Origin: Macrobrachium rosenbergii
Lineage: Eukaryota; Arthropoda; Malacostraca; Decapoda; Palaemonidae
Reading direction: 5' to 3'
Length of the DNA: 64,000 bases
Assembly: GCF_040412425.1 (NCBI RefSeq)
Contig: NC_089781.1
Location: 56,513,468 to 56,577,467 of the forward strand
Below are positions 55,011 through 64,000 of this stretch, piece after piece. Each line of letters starts with the position of its first letter. Position 1 is the stretch's first letter. The position numbers and the translations under genes were made by a program. A model generated the notes under the pieces. It saw only the letters and a program-made list of their open reading frames with translations, was not told where the DNA came from and made no database searches.

Positions 55011-55448
55011 GCATACTGGGTCTAAAATTGCTTTTCGCTGGGACCATACATTGCTGCTTCAGCAACCTTGGGGACAGGGGTAACTCTGATCCTATCCCCT
55101 TTTAATTGTGTTTTTGTGGTTGTTGGGTCGACTACTGGAGGCAGTCTTCCCAATCCTTTGCAAACTAATGCTTTAGGTGTTGGTTAGGTGGTTAGTAATG
55201 CTCTTTTGTCCTCTTTGTATGGGCTATGATCTAGTCACATTGTGGTCACGCCCCGTTGACAGATCATCTAGAAGTCGCCAGCTATATAGGTCACTACCTC
55301 GCTGGGGTCTCTAGTAAAGCAGAAGCAGACTAGAGTGACAGTAACCACTCAGTCAGCTTTGCTATCAGATAAGGAACCAAAATAATTTTACCAATAATTG
55401 GTTTTTCCAGCAGAAAGCTGTCTCTACCCCCTCCAAAGGTGGTATTCA

Positions 55449-55773
55449 GCTATATATATATCTGGCAGGTAAGTCTCGAACAAAATGATATTTTAATGAT
55501 AAAATAAAGTTTGTTCATACCCATTGGAACAGATATATATATTATATTGCCCTCCCTCCTCCCCTCAGGAGACAGTGGCGTTAGAAAATCTGAATAGAAA
55601 ATGGGAATGGTTCCTGATACCCGCCTCCCAGCGGCGGGAATGGGTACTAACCACCTGACCGGCCACTGCGTGTGCACCAAGCTGAAATTCTGTCGGACCT
55701 TTGAGAATACAGCTATATATATATCTGCCAGGTAAGTATGAACAAACTTTATTTTATCATTAAAATATCATTT
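55449..55773 (+). repeat. ICR and right terminal repeat, DIRS element V
   Basis: AATGATATTTTAATGATAAA...GTTTGTTCATAC at 55487-55522 is mirrored by GTATGAACAAACTTTATTTT...AATATCATTTT at 55736-55774. At first sight it looks like a MITE with 37-bp inverted repeats. The joined ends and the inverted partner at 49291 show that it is the 3' end of the DIRS element. Confidence 0.78.
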
Positions 55774-56861
55774 TCAGAACTCATCGCACTTCTTGTAGAC
55801 TTTCCAAGGCTCCTTCCTTCGATTCCAAGTCTTCTCAGACAACCACATTTCAGGAGGTTCCATCAAAGGACATCCACTCTGGCCCTGACAGGATTTCGAC
55901 TGTCATTAAGCTCATACGATCGAAAGGGTTTTCAAGAGGTACAGTGGAAGCTATTGCTAAATGTAGTTCATCTTCTAAGACAACTATAGAGCAAATAGCA
56001 GATTTCCTTCTCTACTTGAGATCCTCCAGAGTCCTGTCTTCTTCAACCATTAGAGGGTATAGGCCAATGCTTAACTCCACTTTTAGACATAGAGGATTGG
56101 ACATCTCTTCAAATCAGGATCTGTCTGACCTAATTAAGTTGTTTAATACTTCCAAGCTTAAGAACCTGGATGTAGTCCTTAAATGGCTCTTGGGTTCATG
56201 TTTCAAACCCCTTCGCTTCTCCTCATTGAGGGATCATTCCGAGAAGACAATGTTTCTCGTGTCTCTTGCTATGGCTAAGAGAGTTAGTAAGCTCCACGCA
56301 ATGGATAAAAGAGTTGGATTCTCCCATGGGGACGCAGTTTGTTCCCTCACTTTGGGTTTTCTAGTGACGAACGAGAATCTGTCACAACCTTGGCCTTGTT
56401 CATTTACCATCAAGAGTTTAGTGGATATGTTAGGCACATAAGAAGAGGAGAAGACTCTCTGCCCTGTAAGAGCTCTTCAATACTATCTCCAAAGGACTGA
56501 GAAAATCAGAGGACCGTCAAGTAATCTTTGGTGCTCAGTGAAGAACAAGAACCCTTCTAGACCCTTATCAAAGAATACCCTCTCGCTCTTTTAAAGGGAC
56601 CTCATTTTGGAGGTGCACTCTCCGATTGGAGAGGACATTTTACCTGTCTTGAAGGTTAGAGCTCACGATCTTAAGGCTGTTGCTACTTCGGCAACCTTTA
56701 AACATAATCTGTCCCTCTCTTCTATTCTACAAGCAACATGCCAAAAATGCAAGTCAGTGTTCGCTATGCATTGTTTGCGAGATGTAGAAACGGTCTACAA
56801 GAACTGCAGTACCTTAGGACCTTTGTCCGTGGCTGGCATAGTGTCAAGTGAGGAAGCGTAG
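55774..56861 (+). pseudogene. Tyrosine recombinase, DIRS element IV
   Basis: Starts SELIALLVDFPRLLPS at the element V junction. 55944-56441 is open: SKTTIEQIADFLLYLRSSRV and LSSSTIRGYRPMLNSTFRHR (N-terminal helices), LVSLAMAKRVSKLHAMDKRV with the first Arg, and LGFLVTNENLSQPWPCSF. Near 56670 AHDLKAVATSATFKHNLSLS shows HxxK in place of HxxR. AMHCLRDVETV stands where FYLRDV is expected, so the catalytic Tyr is lost as well. Confidence 0.78.
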
Positions 56862-56869
56862 GAAACATC

Positions 56870-57577
56870 CCTTCCATCCTTTTGTCTCTTCACCCTGAAA
56901 TAGTATTGGGTGGTGGTTATATTGTTTTTCATGTGTTAGTGACAGTGTTGTTTGGTTATTCTTGTTTTTGGTACTGTGCCACAGACAGGGGCAAATATTG
57001 ATGCTTTGTTGGCCTTTGGAAAAGTCCTTTGCCGCAAAGCTCCTACTAATACTTTGTCAGCTATAGGATTACTCCTTAGCTGTGAGGTCCCCACTTGAGT
57101 AGAGGCGTTCCTGGCTGTACCGCCACGCCGCTACAAGTTTGAGATGAGCGCCAACAGGAGGCAGTATCCACCTGCATCAGTTCTCTCACTAGGTAAGGAA
57201 TACCAAGCATTCTATCAATGCTAGACTATTTTCTGTTCTCAAATTCAATTAACCTTTTTTAATGTTTTGGGGCACAAGATGTCCATGAATCCCCTCCACC
57301 TGTCAATGTGGATTCAGCTAAGTAATTACTGGGTAAGTTACTTACATAAAAATGCCATTTTTATAATAAAGTTTTGTATATACTTACCAAGTAATTACAG
57401 ACGGGACCCGCCCTCCTCCCCTCTCATGGACATTTAAGCATAAACAAATTGATGTTCTTGGCTGAGTTGTTCCTCTCTTACCCCAAAAGTGGGCAGGGCT
57501 AGTCTTAAGCTTAGTAATTACTGGGTAAGTATATGTAAAACTTTTTTTTATTATAAAAGTGTCATTTTTCATAGATA
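56870..57577 (+). repeat. 3' region, ICR and right terminal repeat of DIRS element IV
   Basis: 57092-57197 resembles 50795-50921 of element V (CTTGAGTAGAGGCGTTCC, GCGCCAACAGGAG, CTCTCTCACTAGGTAAG-type blocks). The ICR is at about 57310-57360 (AGTAATTACTGGGTAAGTTA next to AAAATGCCATTTTTATAATA). The right repeat runs from 57350 to its inverse at 57520-57577 (TAATTACTGGGTAAGTATAT, TTATTATAAAAGTGTCATTT). Confidence 0.65.
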
Positions 57578-58250
57578 TACCAACAAGAGCCTTTTAACAT
57601 ATTTCCCACCTCAACCACCCCACTTGTTCCCTGATGCCAAGGGAAAAAATGTTTTGTGACAGCCCATGAGTGAGGGTATTTTCCATCTCACCATTTGAAC
57701 TACTTTGTTACCAAGTTTCAGTGACATTCAAGCTTGTGCTGAGGAATACTCTTACATAAAAGGCTCTGGTTTTTATACATAGAATAATTACAGTAAAATT
57801 TTTAATTGTACGGTATCCCCTTGTGTTGTCAATACAAATTATCTTAGTAAGTAATTCACTGTATATAAAGAATCAGTCCCCTTGTACTGTATAGTAACAA
57901 TTATTTTCATGTATTTTTTTATGTTGTAAGAAATTAGTTTTTCTGTTTTGAAAGAGTACCAAAAGATACTGAATGGAGATCCCACCAAAGTCGTCAAGAC
58001 ATTTGCATTTGAAAAGAGAAATTGTGGGATTGTTAAAGTTTATGAGATCACTTGCTGATAATGACTTGCGACTTGAGATTTATGAGGGCATTTGCTTGAC
58101 TTTGATTTAAAATATTTTGTTGCAGTTATTTTGTAGTGGGATATTGTGGTGCTAATATTTTAATTCACAGATTAATTGTAGGTATAATAAAAGAAATGTT
58201 TGGAGTTCAAATAAAACTTAAATTCTATTCATCTTTACCTATGTTTTCAG
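57578..58250. other. Distal part of the long TMEM39 intron
   Basis: AT-rich, no repeat or gene recognised. It ends in a splice acceptor (ACCTATGTTTTCAG) at 58250. Confidence 0.55.
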
Positions 58251-58390
58251 AACTTATACCTCATCGATAGAAGTGTTGTGTGGTTTATTGTGGTCACTTT
58301 ATCCCGCCGGGTATGTTGGAGCATCCTGAAGTTAGCTATCATGCGCTGTTTTCACCAGTCTTTGTGGAAGTCAGCTTTGTCTATCGCTCG
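58251..58390 (+). CDS. TMEM39: TMEM39-family protein, third coding exon
   Basis: 140 nt after TATGTTTTCAG, ending before a GTAAGA donor in phase 2. It encodes NLYLIDRSVVWFIVVTLSRR and VCWSILKLAIMRCFHQSLWK, then SALSIAR. NLYLID...FIVV-LSRRVCWSI corresponds to the [20 protein letters not shown] and RLVWALI segment I recall from vertebrate TMEM39, which directly follows the KTVWW motif of the preceding exon. It contains the second membrane segment. The phase-0 join with the exon ending at 25589, across about 32.7 kb, is consistent. The next exon was not found before 64000. Confidence 0.85.
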
Positions 58391-58420
58391 GTAAGACTTG
58401 ATTGGAATAAATATTTGTTC

Positions 58421-58640
58421 CTACACAAACGTAAACCCTCAGTCTTTACATATGGGATTTACTTTCAGGAAGCTGAAAGTCTGGTCGCTAAACTTTTGCA
58501 AGTTTGGTTATGGTAACAGTTACCGATGGTAGGGGCAGAAGTACCGCCCACCCAGTCGATATACATTCATTTCTATGCAGTTTACTTTTGGCCGCTGTCT
58601 CAATGAGACGTGTATTCCTTGCTCTGTCCTGCCATTTGAC
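58421..58640 (+). repeat. Solo left terminal repeat of a DIRS family III relative
   Basis: GTTCCTACACAAACGTAAAC, then CTCAGTCTTTACATATGGGA and CCACCCAGTCGATATACATT, match 26345-26560. No coding part follows. It lies 30 bp downstream of the TMEM39 exon. Confidence 0.6.
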
Positions 58641-58774
58641 TTTCTCTTCTGTTTGAATTTATATTAAATTGATATATTGAAACATTCTAACATGTTTTTT
58701 CTATGTCTGTAATGATATATTCACTTACGCTTTCTACGAAGTCTGCATAAGTTTTGGGAAATTTTCTCTTTATA

Positions 58775-59128
58775 CAGTCGAACCCCAAAATTCGTGGGGG
58801 ATGTGTACCACTACCCCCGCGAATTGCTCAAATCTGCAAATGCTTAAAACCCTTCAAAAAATGCTTGTACCTGCCTATTTTGATGGCTCAAAACACCAAA
58901 ACCCCCTCTAAAATGCTTATACCTGAATATTGTAATAATTTTTTTTTCACAAAAAGTGCATTTAGTTGTGAAAATGATATGAAAGTACAGTGATTTGTGA
59001 ATCTTTCTGTATGAAAATACTGCAAATAGGCAAATTTTCCTCGATTAATGTGTATATATGTTCCACAGAGAAATCTGTGAATAGGTGAAGCCACGAATCC
59101 AGAACCACAAGTAGGCGGGGGTCAACTG
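58775..59128. mobile_element. Short pogo-like inverted-repeat element (354 bp)
   Basis: CAGTCGAACCCCAAAATTCG at the left, GCGGGGGTCAACTG at the right, TA at both flanks. The body (CACAAAAAGTGCATTTAGTT, GAATCTTTCTGTATGAAAAT) matches the 8585-8943 group. Confidence 0.8.
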
Positions 59129-59290
59129 TATATCATTTTACTTATTTTTTTTGTGTTGCCTTTTTGTATTTATGCAAACCCAACACCTATCTCCTTGGTG
59201 TTTGTTTTGTGTATTCCGTTTTCATTAACAAACAGTGTTTTTTTATTTTTGACGACACAATTTCTTGGAATGTTGTAATGTATTAGTCTC

Positions 59291-61491
59291 TTAACCCTTA
59301 AACGCCTACTGGACGTATCATACGTCGACTAAAATTGTCTGTTGGATGCCAAGTGGACGTACCGTACATCGACTACAAAAAATTTCAACCTTCGGTCAAC
59401 TTTGACTTGACCGAAATGGTTGAAAAACGCAGTTGTAAGCTAAAACTCTTACATTCTAGTAATATTCAATCATGTACCTTCATTTTGCAACAGATTGGAT
59501 GTCTCTAGCACAATATTTCGATTTATGGTGAATTTTTGAAAAAAACCTTTTTCCTTACGCCCGCGCGGTAACTCAGCCGAAAATTTCAGAAATTCTTTCG
59601 TCATTTTGTCATAATTTTTGCACTGTTTTATATTAGCCGTTACATAAAGTTTATATATGAAAATGTGCGCAATTTCATGTACAATACAGGAAAATACAAC
59701 CCATGGTTGTAGCTTTTAACAGTTTGGAAATATTTTCATATAAACCACAATAACTGCCAAAATTTCAACCTTTGGTCAACTTTGACTCGACCGAAATGGT
59801 AAAAAAACGCAATTGTAAGCTAAAACGCTTACATTTTAGTAATATTCAATCATTTACCTTCATTTTGCAACAAATTGGAAGTCTCTAGCACAATATTTCG
59901 ATTTATGGTGAATTTTTGAAAAAAACTTTTTCCTTACGTCCGTGCCAGAAATTCTTTCGTCACGTTGTCGTAATGTTTGCACCGTTTTATGTTAGTCGTT
60001 ACATAAAGTTTTATATATGGAAATGTGCGCAATTTCATGTAGAATACAACAGAAAATAACTCATGGTTGTAGCTTTTATCAGTTTTGAAATATTTTCATA
60101 TAAATCACGATAACTGCCAAAATTTCAACCTTCAGTCAACTTTAACTCGACCGAAATGGTAAAAAAACGCAATTATAAGCTAAAACTCTTACATTCTAGT
60201 AATATTCAATCATGTACCTTCATTTTGCAACAAACTGGAAGTCTCTAGCACAATATTTCGATTTATGGTGAATTTCTGAAAAAAAAACTTTTTCCTTATG
60301 TCTGTGCGCGATAACTCGGCCGAACATCTCAGAAATTCTTTTGTCACGTTGTCGTAATGTTTGCATCGTTTTACATTAGTCGTTACATAAACTTTTATAT
60401 ATGGAAATGTGCGCAATTTCATGTAGAATACAACAGAAAATAGCTCATGGTTGTAGCTTTTATCAGTTTTGAAATATTTTCACATAAATCACGATAACTG
60501 CCAAAATTTCAACCTTCGGTCAACTTTAACTCGACCGAAATGGTCGAAAAACACAATTATAAGCTAAAACTCTTACATTATAGTAATATTCAATCATTTA
60601 CCTTCATTTTGCAATAAATTGGAAGTCTCTAGCACAATATTTCGATTTATGGTGAATTTTTGAAAAAACATTTTCCTTACGTCCGTGCGGTAATTCGGCC
60701 AAACATCTCAGAAATTCTTTCGTCACGTTGTCGTAATATTTGCACCGTTTTATATTAGTCGTTACATAAAGTTTTATATATGAAAATGTGTGCAATTTCA
60801 TGTACAATACAACAGAAAATAACTCATGGTTGTAGCTTTTATCAGTTTTGAAATATTTTCATATAAATCACAATAAATAGAAAAAATTGTACTTTCGGTC
60901 AGCTTTAACGCGACCGAAATGGTCGAAAACTGCAATTGTAAGCTAAAACACTTACAGTCTAGTAATATTCAATCAATTAGCTTCATTTTTCAATAAACGG
61001 GAAGTCTCTAGCACAATATTTCGATTTATGGTGAATTTTTGAAAAAACATTTTTTACGTCCGAGCGTTACTTAATTCATGCATCATTTTGTGATAATATT
61101 TTCTCTGTGTTGCTTTGATCATTTTACAATTTGTTATATACCAAAATCATCGCAATTTAGTGTATAATACAAAGAAAAACAAAATAACCCGTTAGCTTTA
61201 ACCGTTTTGCTCACAGCGATTTGTATAAAATTATATATGAAAAAATGTTTTTTTGCGCTGTCATATATTTCAATATTTATATATGATAATGATATTTTTT
61301 CATTTCTGATGGTTGCATACTAAACTTCAGGCAATGACAAAAAAAGAGCCAAAAATGAACTCTTAATCTTAAAAACTAAAGCGTGCTGTGATTTTTTAAA
61401 AAACTTTTTTTCCGCTTCGGCGCTAACTCCTGAATGGCGCCGGCATATGGGAGACGTTTTTGTAAATAGAGGCTCGGTGTTTAAGGGTTAA
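59291..61491. mobile_element. piggyBac-like non-autonomous element built of tandem repeats
   Basis: TTAACCCTTAAACGCC at the left and GGTGTTTAAGGGTTAA at the right: a TTAA target on both sides and a 12-bp terminal inverted repeat with one mismatch, as in piggyBac-type elements. No transposase. Most of the interior consists of about five copies of a 360-385 bp unit. Confidence 0.75.
59381..61070. repeat. Satellite-like tandem array, about 360-385 bp units, five copies
   Basis: The marker AATTTCAACCTT(C/T)GGTCAA starts at 59381, 59761, 60121 (there CAGTCAA) and 60505, with a diverged fifth copy at about 60885 (ACTTTCGGTCAGC). Each unit includes AAGTCTCTAGCACAATATTT and GATTTATGGTGAATTT. Spacings are 380, 360, 384 and about 380 bp. 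Confidence 0.88.
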
Positions 61492-61499
61492 GTTGTTGT

Positions 61500-64000
61500 G
61501 CAGATTAAGAGGATAGAGACGAGGCGGTTTTTTCGTGTTTCCAGGCGAAGGTTTCGTATTCAGTGGGAGTTCCTGTTTATGGTTCCTGTCTTATTTCTTG
61601 CCCCGTCTGTTTGAGGGGTGGTGTGAGTCAAAGGCTCGCTCCCTTCCCCTCTCTGAATGTTGTTCTTGCCCTCCTGAGCAGTGGAGGTTTTTTGCCAAGA
61701 GGAAGCATCAGAGGAGGAAGGATGCGCCATCTTAGATGGGGTTTTCTCCCCCTTCAATGGCCGCTTCTCAGTCTCCTTTTGGTTCCTTCTAAGCATTCTT
61801 CCTCCAGTTGTTTCTACCTTGGAACATTTTATCACTTCCCATTCTTCCATAGCTTCAACTTTGGAAGTTTGGGAGAGGGGTCAGGAGATATTTTCTCTCT
61901 GAGTACCCCTGCTCTCTTGGGGTAGGGAGGTTCCCCCCCCCAGGGAGTACCAACCTTGGGTGGCCTATTTTCCCATTTCCTGTCCTCTCGCTTTACTGTG
62001 TTGTCCACCTTTGACAGTTGCCAGCCCTGCTGCTCTCTCCCTAGCCTGGTTGTACCAGTGTTGCCACTTCAGTTTTTGGTGTACCATGACCAGCTTTTTG
62101 AGTCAGTGCCTGCAGGGGCTAACCTGTTCTCCTCTTTGTAGTCCTATGGTTCCGGATCTGTTGGCAGCGTATCCCTCTCACAGTTTTGGAACCCATTTGG
62201 TGGTCTCACTTCTATTCCTGGTCTGTTGGCAGCATACCCCTCTCAGGGCTTTGGAACCCCTTCAGTGGTGGTGGCTTTTCTCCCACTCCGTCGGCAGCGT
62301 ATCCCTCGCAGAGCTTTGGAGCCCCTTCCACGATGGTGACTTCTAGCACTCCGTCTTCTAGTGTTCTCATGAAAGCAGTGGTTGACAGAGTCGACATTAC
62401 TTTTCGAGAGAGGTTCACCTGAATTGTGAAGAAGAGGCATCACAAGTCTCCGTCTTCTCCATCGGCTTCCTTTTCTCCTCTGTCTTTGTCCGACCACGGC
62501 CATGGTTGTCCCGCTCCAGCTTGTGGCCATCTTGCTGATGAGGGGGTGTAACATCCAGCTACTTCTCAACAGTTTTTCCTGTTCCCGACCTGAGAACCTC
62601 TACTGCAGCGACTGGTCTTTCCGCGGAGGCTCTCTCATGGGCTGTGATGACAAGGCTTCTGTTAAGAATCCAGTGTATTGAAAACTTGGAAGTTCAGCCG
62701 TTTCCATCTGGGTCCTGCAATCCTGTGGCAGATGCGAAAGATTCTGCATGACTGTGGATGTGTTTCCAGCCTAGGCTGTTGTCGTCTCGTCACGTGCATG
62801 TCCTTGACATTAGTCCCAATCATTCCAGAACTCCTCTCTGTTCACGCTCTCCTAAGAGGCCCTCTGATCATCGTTCCAGCTCCCACGACCGTATCCTGTC
62901 GAACGTCGGAGTCCTTGAAGACATGCTCGTGCGTACGGTTACTTCAGTCCAGTTGGCCATGCAGCCTCGCCCTCAGCATCTCGTTATCTCTTGTGTTCTT
63001 GCTCCCCTAGGAGATCGGGTTCGCGCAGCCATGGAAGTGACAGCATGGATGTACAGCTGTATATGACATCACGGCTGTTGCATGGGGGCTTGTGGAAGTT
63101 GTCCCAGGATGGCGTGTCTGGGAACAGAACATCGACCTCGCTCATGTGAAGGTTTGGGAAGAGAACGGGATGGTATATGCCCATGCCAAGTTGAAGAACC
63201 AATGCCCGTCTGATCACCGCCTCGTTCAATTCTGTTCTGCGAAGAGCAATGATAGATCTTTTGTGGACATCTAGAATGGCGCTGAATCACGTCCACAGCC
63301 ATGCCAATATCGTCTGCGCCGTGCAAGTCTCATTTGGGGCTGCCTGAATTCAAGTGGTGGTCGCAGTTTCTCCTAGGGGAATGCGAAACAGGATGACAGA
63401 GAGGCGGCAGCAACCCACATACAAGTGCATCAACAACACGTCTGTGCAATGCCTTTTGATTACGTCAGTGTCTTTTTAGTTGATCATCTGGTAACAGCCA
63501 ATGTACATGACCATAGTAATGACCAACGGATGTTACCGTACGAGCGAATGAGATCATTCTGCCAACCTTTACGTCCTTTATAATGTAAATTGATGGGGTC
63601 TTTTCACAAATGTAACAGTTTGTTCTATCAGACCCATACGACCGTCATTGCGCGAATTGATGGTCTTTCTATTGTGTTCAGCCATAGACTTCGATATTTT
63701 TCAGGTAGGAAGAGATCTCCATTTCATTATTCACATTCAGACATTTACTCTTATTGTTCATACACCGATATTAACCTTCGACTCCCTGAACCAAGGTAGT
63801 TACACTTTGTCAGCATGGATTTCTCTGGATTTCTGATTCGTTTTCAACTACAGGTTTACAGTGAAGTTCTGTAGAACCTTACCGTCCTGTGCTTCCGAAA
63901 CAGTATCCAGTCAATTCTGATCTTGCAAGGTTTTTTCCTGGTGCGATCAGAATTATTTTTTAACTCCGTAGGTGTACGGATCAGGCCTATTCTCGGTACA
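61500..64000 (+). other. Unresolved GC-richer region, possibly retroelement gag-like
   Basis: Base composition shifts sharply after the piggyBac-like element. Overlapping Ser/Pro-rich open frames include KRPSDHRSSSHDRILSNVGV and LEDMLVRTVTSVQLAMQPRP near 62840-62980. At 62157-62350 a segment of about 60 bp repeats three times, coding for variants of LAAYPSQSFGTPSVV in shifting frames. There is no RT, recombinase or zinc motif that I can support. It may be the 5' part of another retroelement that continues beyond the window. No TMEM39 exon was recognised here. Confidence 0.35.

Larger units (their letters stand above)
49291..55773 (+). mobile_element. DIRS element V, carrying U6-like and 5S-like sequences
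   Basis: About 6.5 kb inserted in the coding region of element IV. The left end GTTCATGAGACTTACCTGCC is inverted with respect to the right terminal repeat at 55500-55773. The ICR at about 55449-55500 (GGCAGGTAAGTCTCGAACAA next to AATGATATTTTAATGATAAA) joins complements of the two ends. The interior holds a decayed gag, an RT interrupted by a 5S-like sequence, RNase H and recombinase. A U6-like sequence lies in the gag region at 51012-51113. All frames are broken. Confidence 0.8.
47635..57577 (+). mobile_element. DIRS element IV, split by element V
   Basis: The left part 47635-49290 (RT, RNase H, connector) and right part 55774-57577 (recombinase, 3' region, ICR, right terminal repeat) are continuous once element V is taken out. 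The codon string then runs FWPWKDWF directly into SELIALLVDFPRLLP, the expected RNase H-recombinase junction of DIRS elements. The 5' side (gag and left repeat) is missing at the (GA)n tract. Highly decayed. Confidence 0.8.

Noticed and set aside
55449..55773. Stand-alone MITE with 37-bp inverted repeats
   Set aside because: The joined end sequences and the inverted partner at 49291 show it is the 3' end (ICR plus terminal repeat) of DIRS element V.
59381..61070. Possible CRISPR-like array
   Set aside because: Whole units of 360-385 bp repeat with no short-repeat/unique-spacer pattern, and the context is eukaryotic.

Overview
This is eukaryotic nuclear DNA, almost certainly from an arthropod with a large, transposon-rich genome. 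I think a decapod crustacean is most likely. The grounds are long GT-AG introns, (GA)n and (ATT)n microsatellites, several families of DIRS-like tyrosine-recombinase retrotransposons, and a tRNA-derived SINE of a kind I remember from decapod sequences. The species cannot be fixed from the window.

Host gene. Three plus-strand exons (25126-25219, 25385-25589, 58251-58390) splice in matching phases. They encode the N-terminal part of a TMEM39-family membrane protein of the endoplasmic reticulum. The second intron is about 32.7 kb and holds most of the mobile DNA described here. The remaining exons lie to the right of the window or were not recognised.

Mobile DNA, left to right. 1-7372: DIRS family I, copy 1 (plus strand, degenerate, 5' end outside the window). 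7373-9243: pogo/Tigger-like DNA transposon remnant with a nested short relative. About 9470-10502: 3' end of a DIRS family III copy. 10570-13482: non-LTR retrotransposon remnant. 13511-21897: DIRS family III copy on the minus strand, carrying a nested pogo-like element (13774-15541) in its terminal repeat and a SINE (20415-20616) with a perfect 14-bp target duplication. 22279-24005: short pogo-like element in an (ATT)n tract, then a Penelope-like fragment with a GIY-YIG domain. 26345-31090: solo DIRS ends, short elements, a SINE and an orphan gag-like ORF. 31152-43021: a pogo-like element split by a short relative, a Tigger-like element and a full-length minus-strand DIRS family I copy (34027-42406). 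43022-46591: DIRS family III copy with readable RT, RNase H and recombinase. 46640-47330: FLYWCH/MULE transposase remnant. 47635-57577: DIRS element IV, split by DIRS element V (49291-55773). 59291-61491: piggyBac-like non-autonomous element with TTAA ends and about five copies of a 360-385 bp repeat. 61500-64000: unresolved.

How the elements work. The DIRS families show the expected layout: inverted terminal repeats, gag, RT plus RNase H, tyrosine recombinase, and an internal complementary region (ICR) near the 3' end that joins copies of the two outer ends. In each family the ICR can be read against the termini. All copies look inactive; breaks are given in the entries.

Most notable observation. 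DIRS element V carries both a U6 snRNA-like sequence (51012-51113, in a possible gag intron) and a nearly full-length 5S rRNA-like sequence (52621-52741, inside the RT reading frame). I see no CRISPR array, operon or prokaryotic feature.
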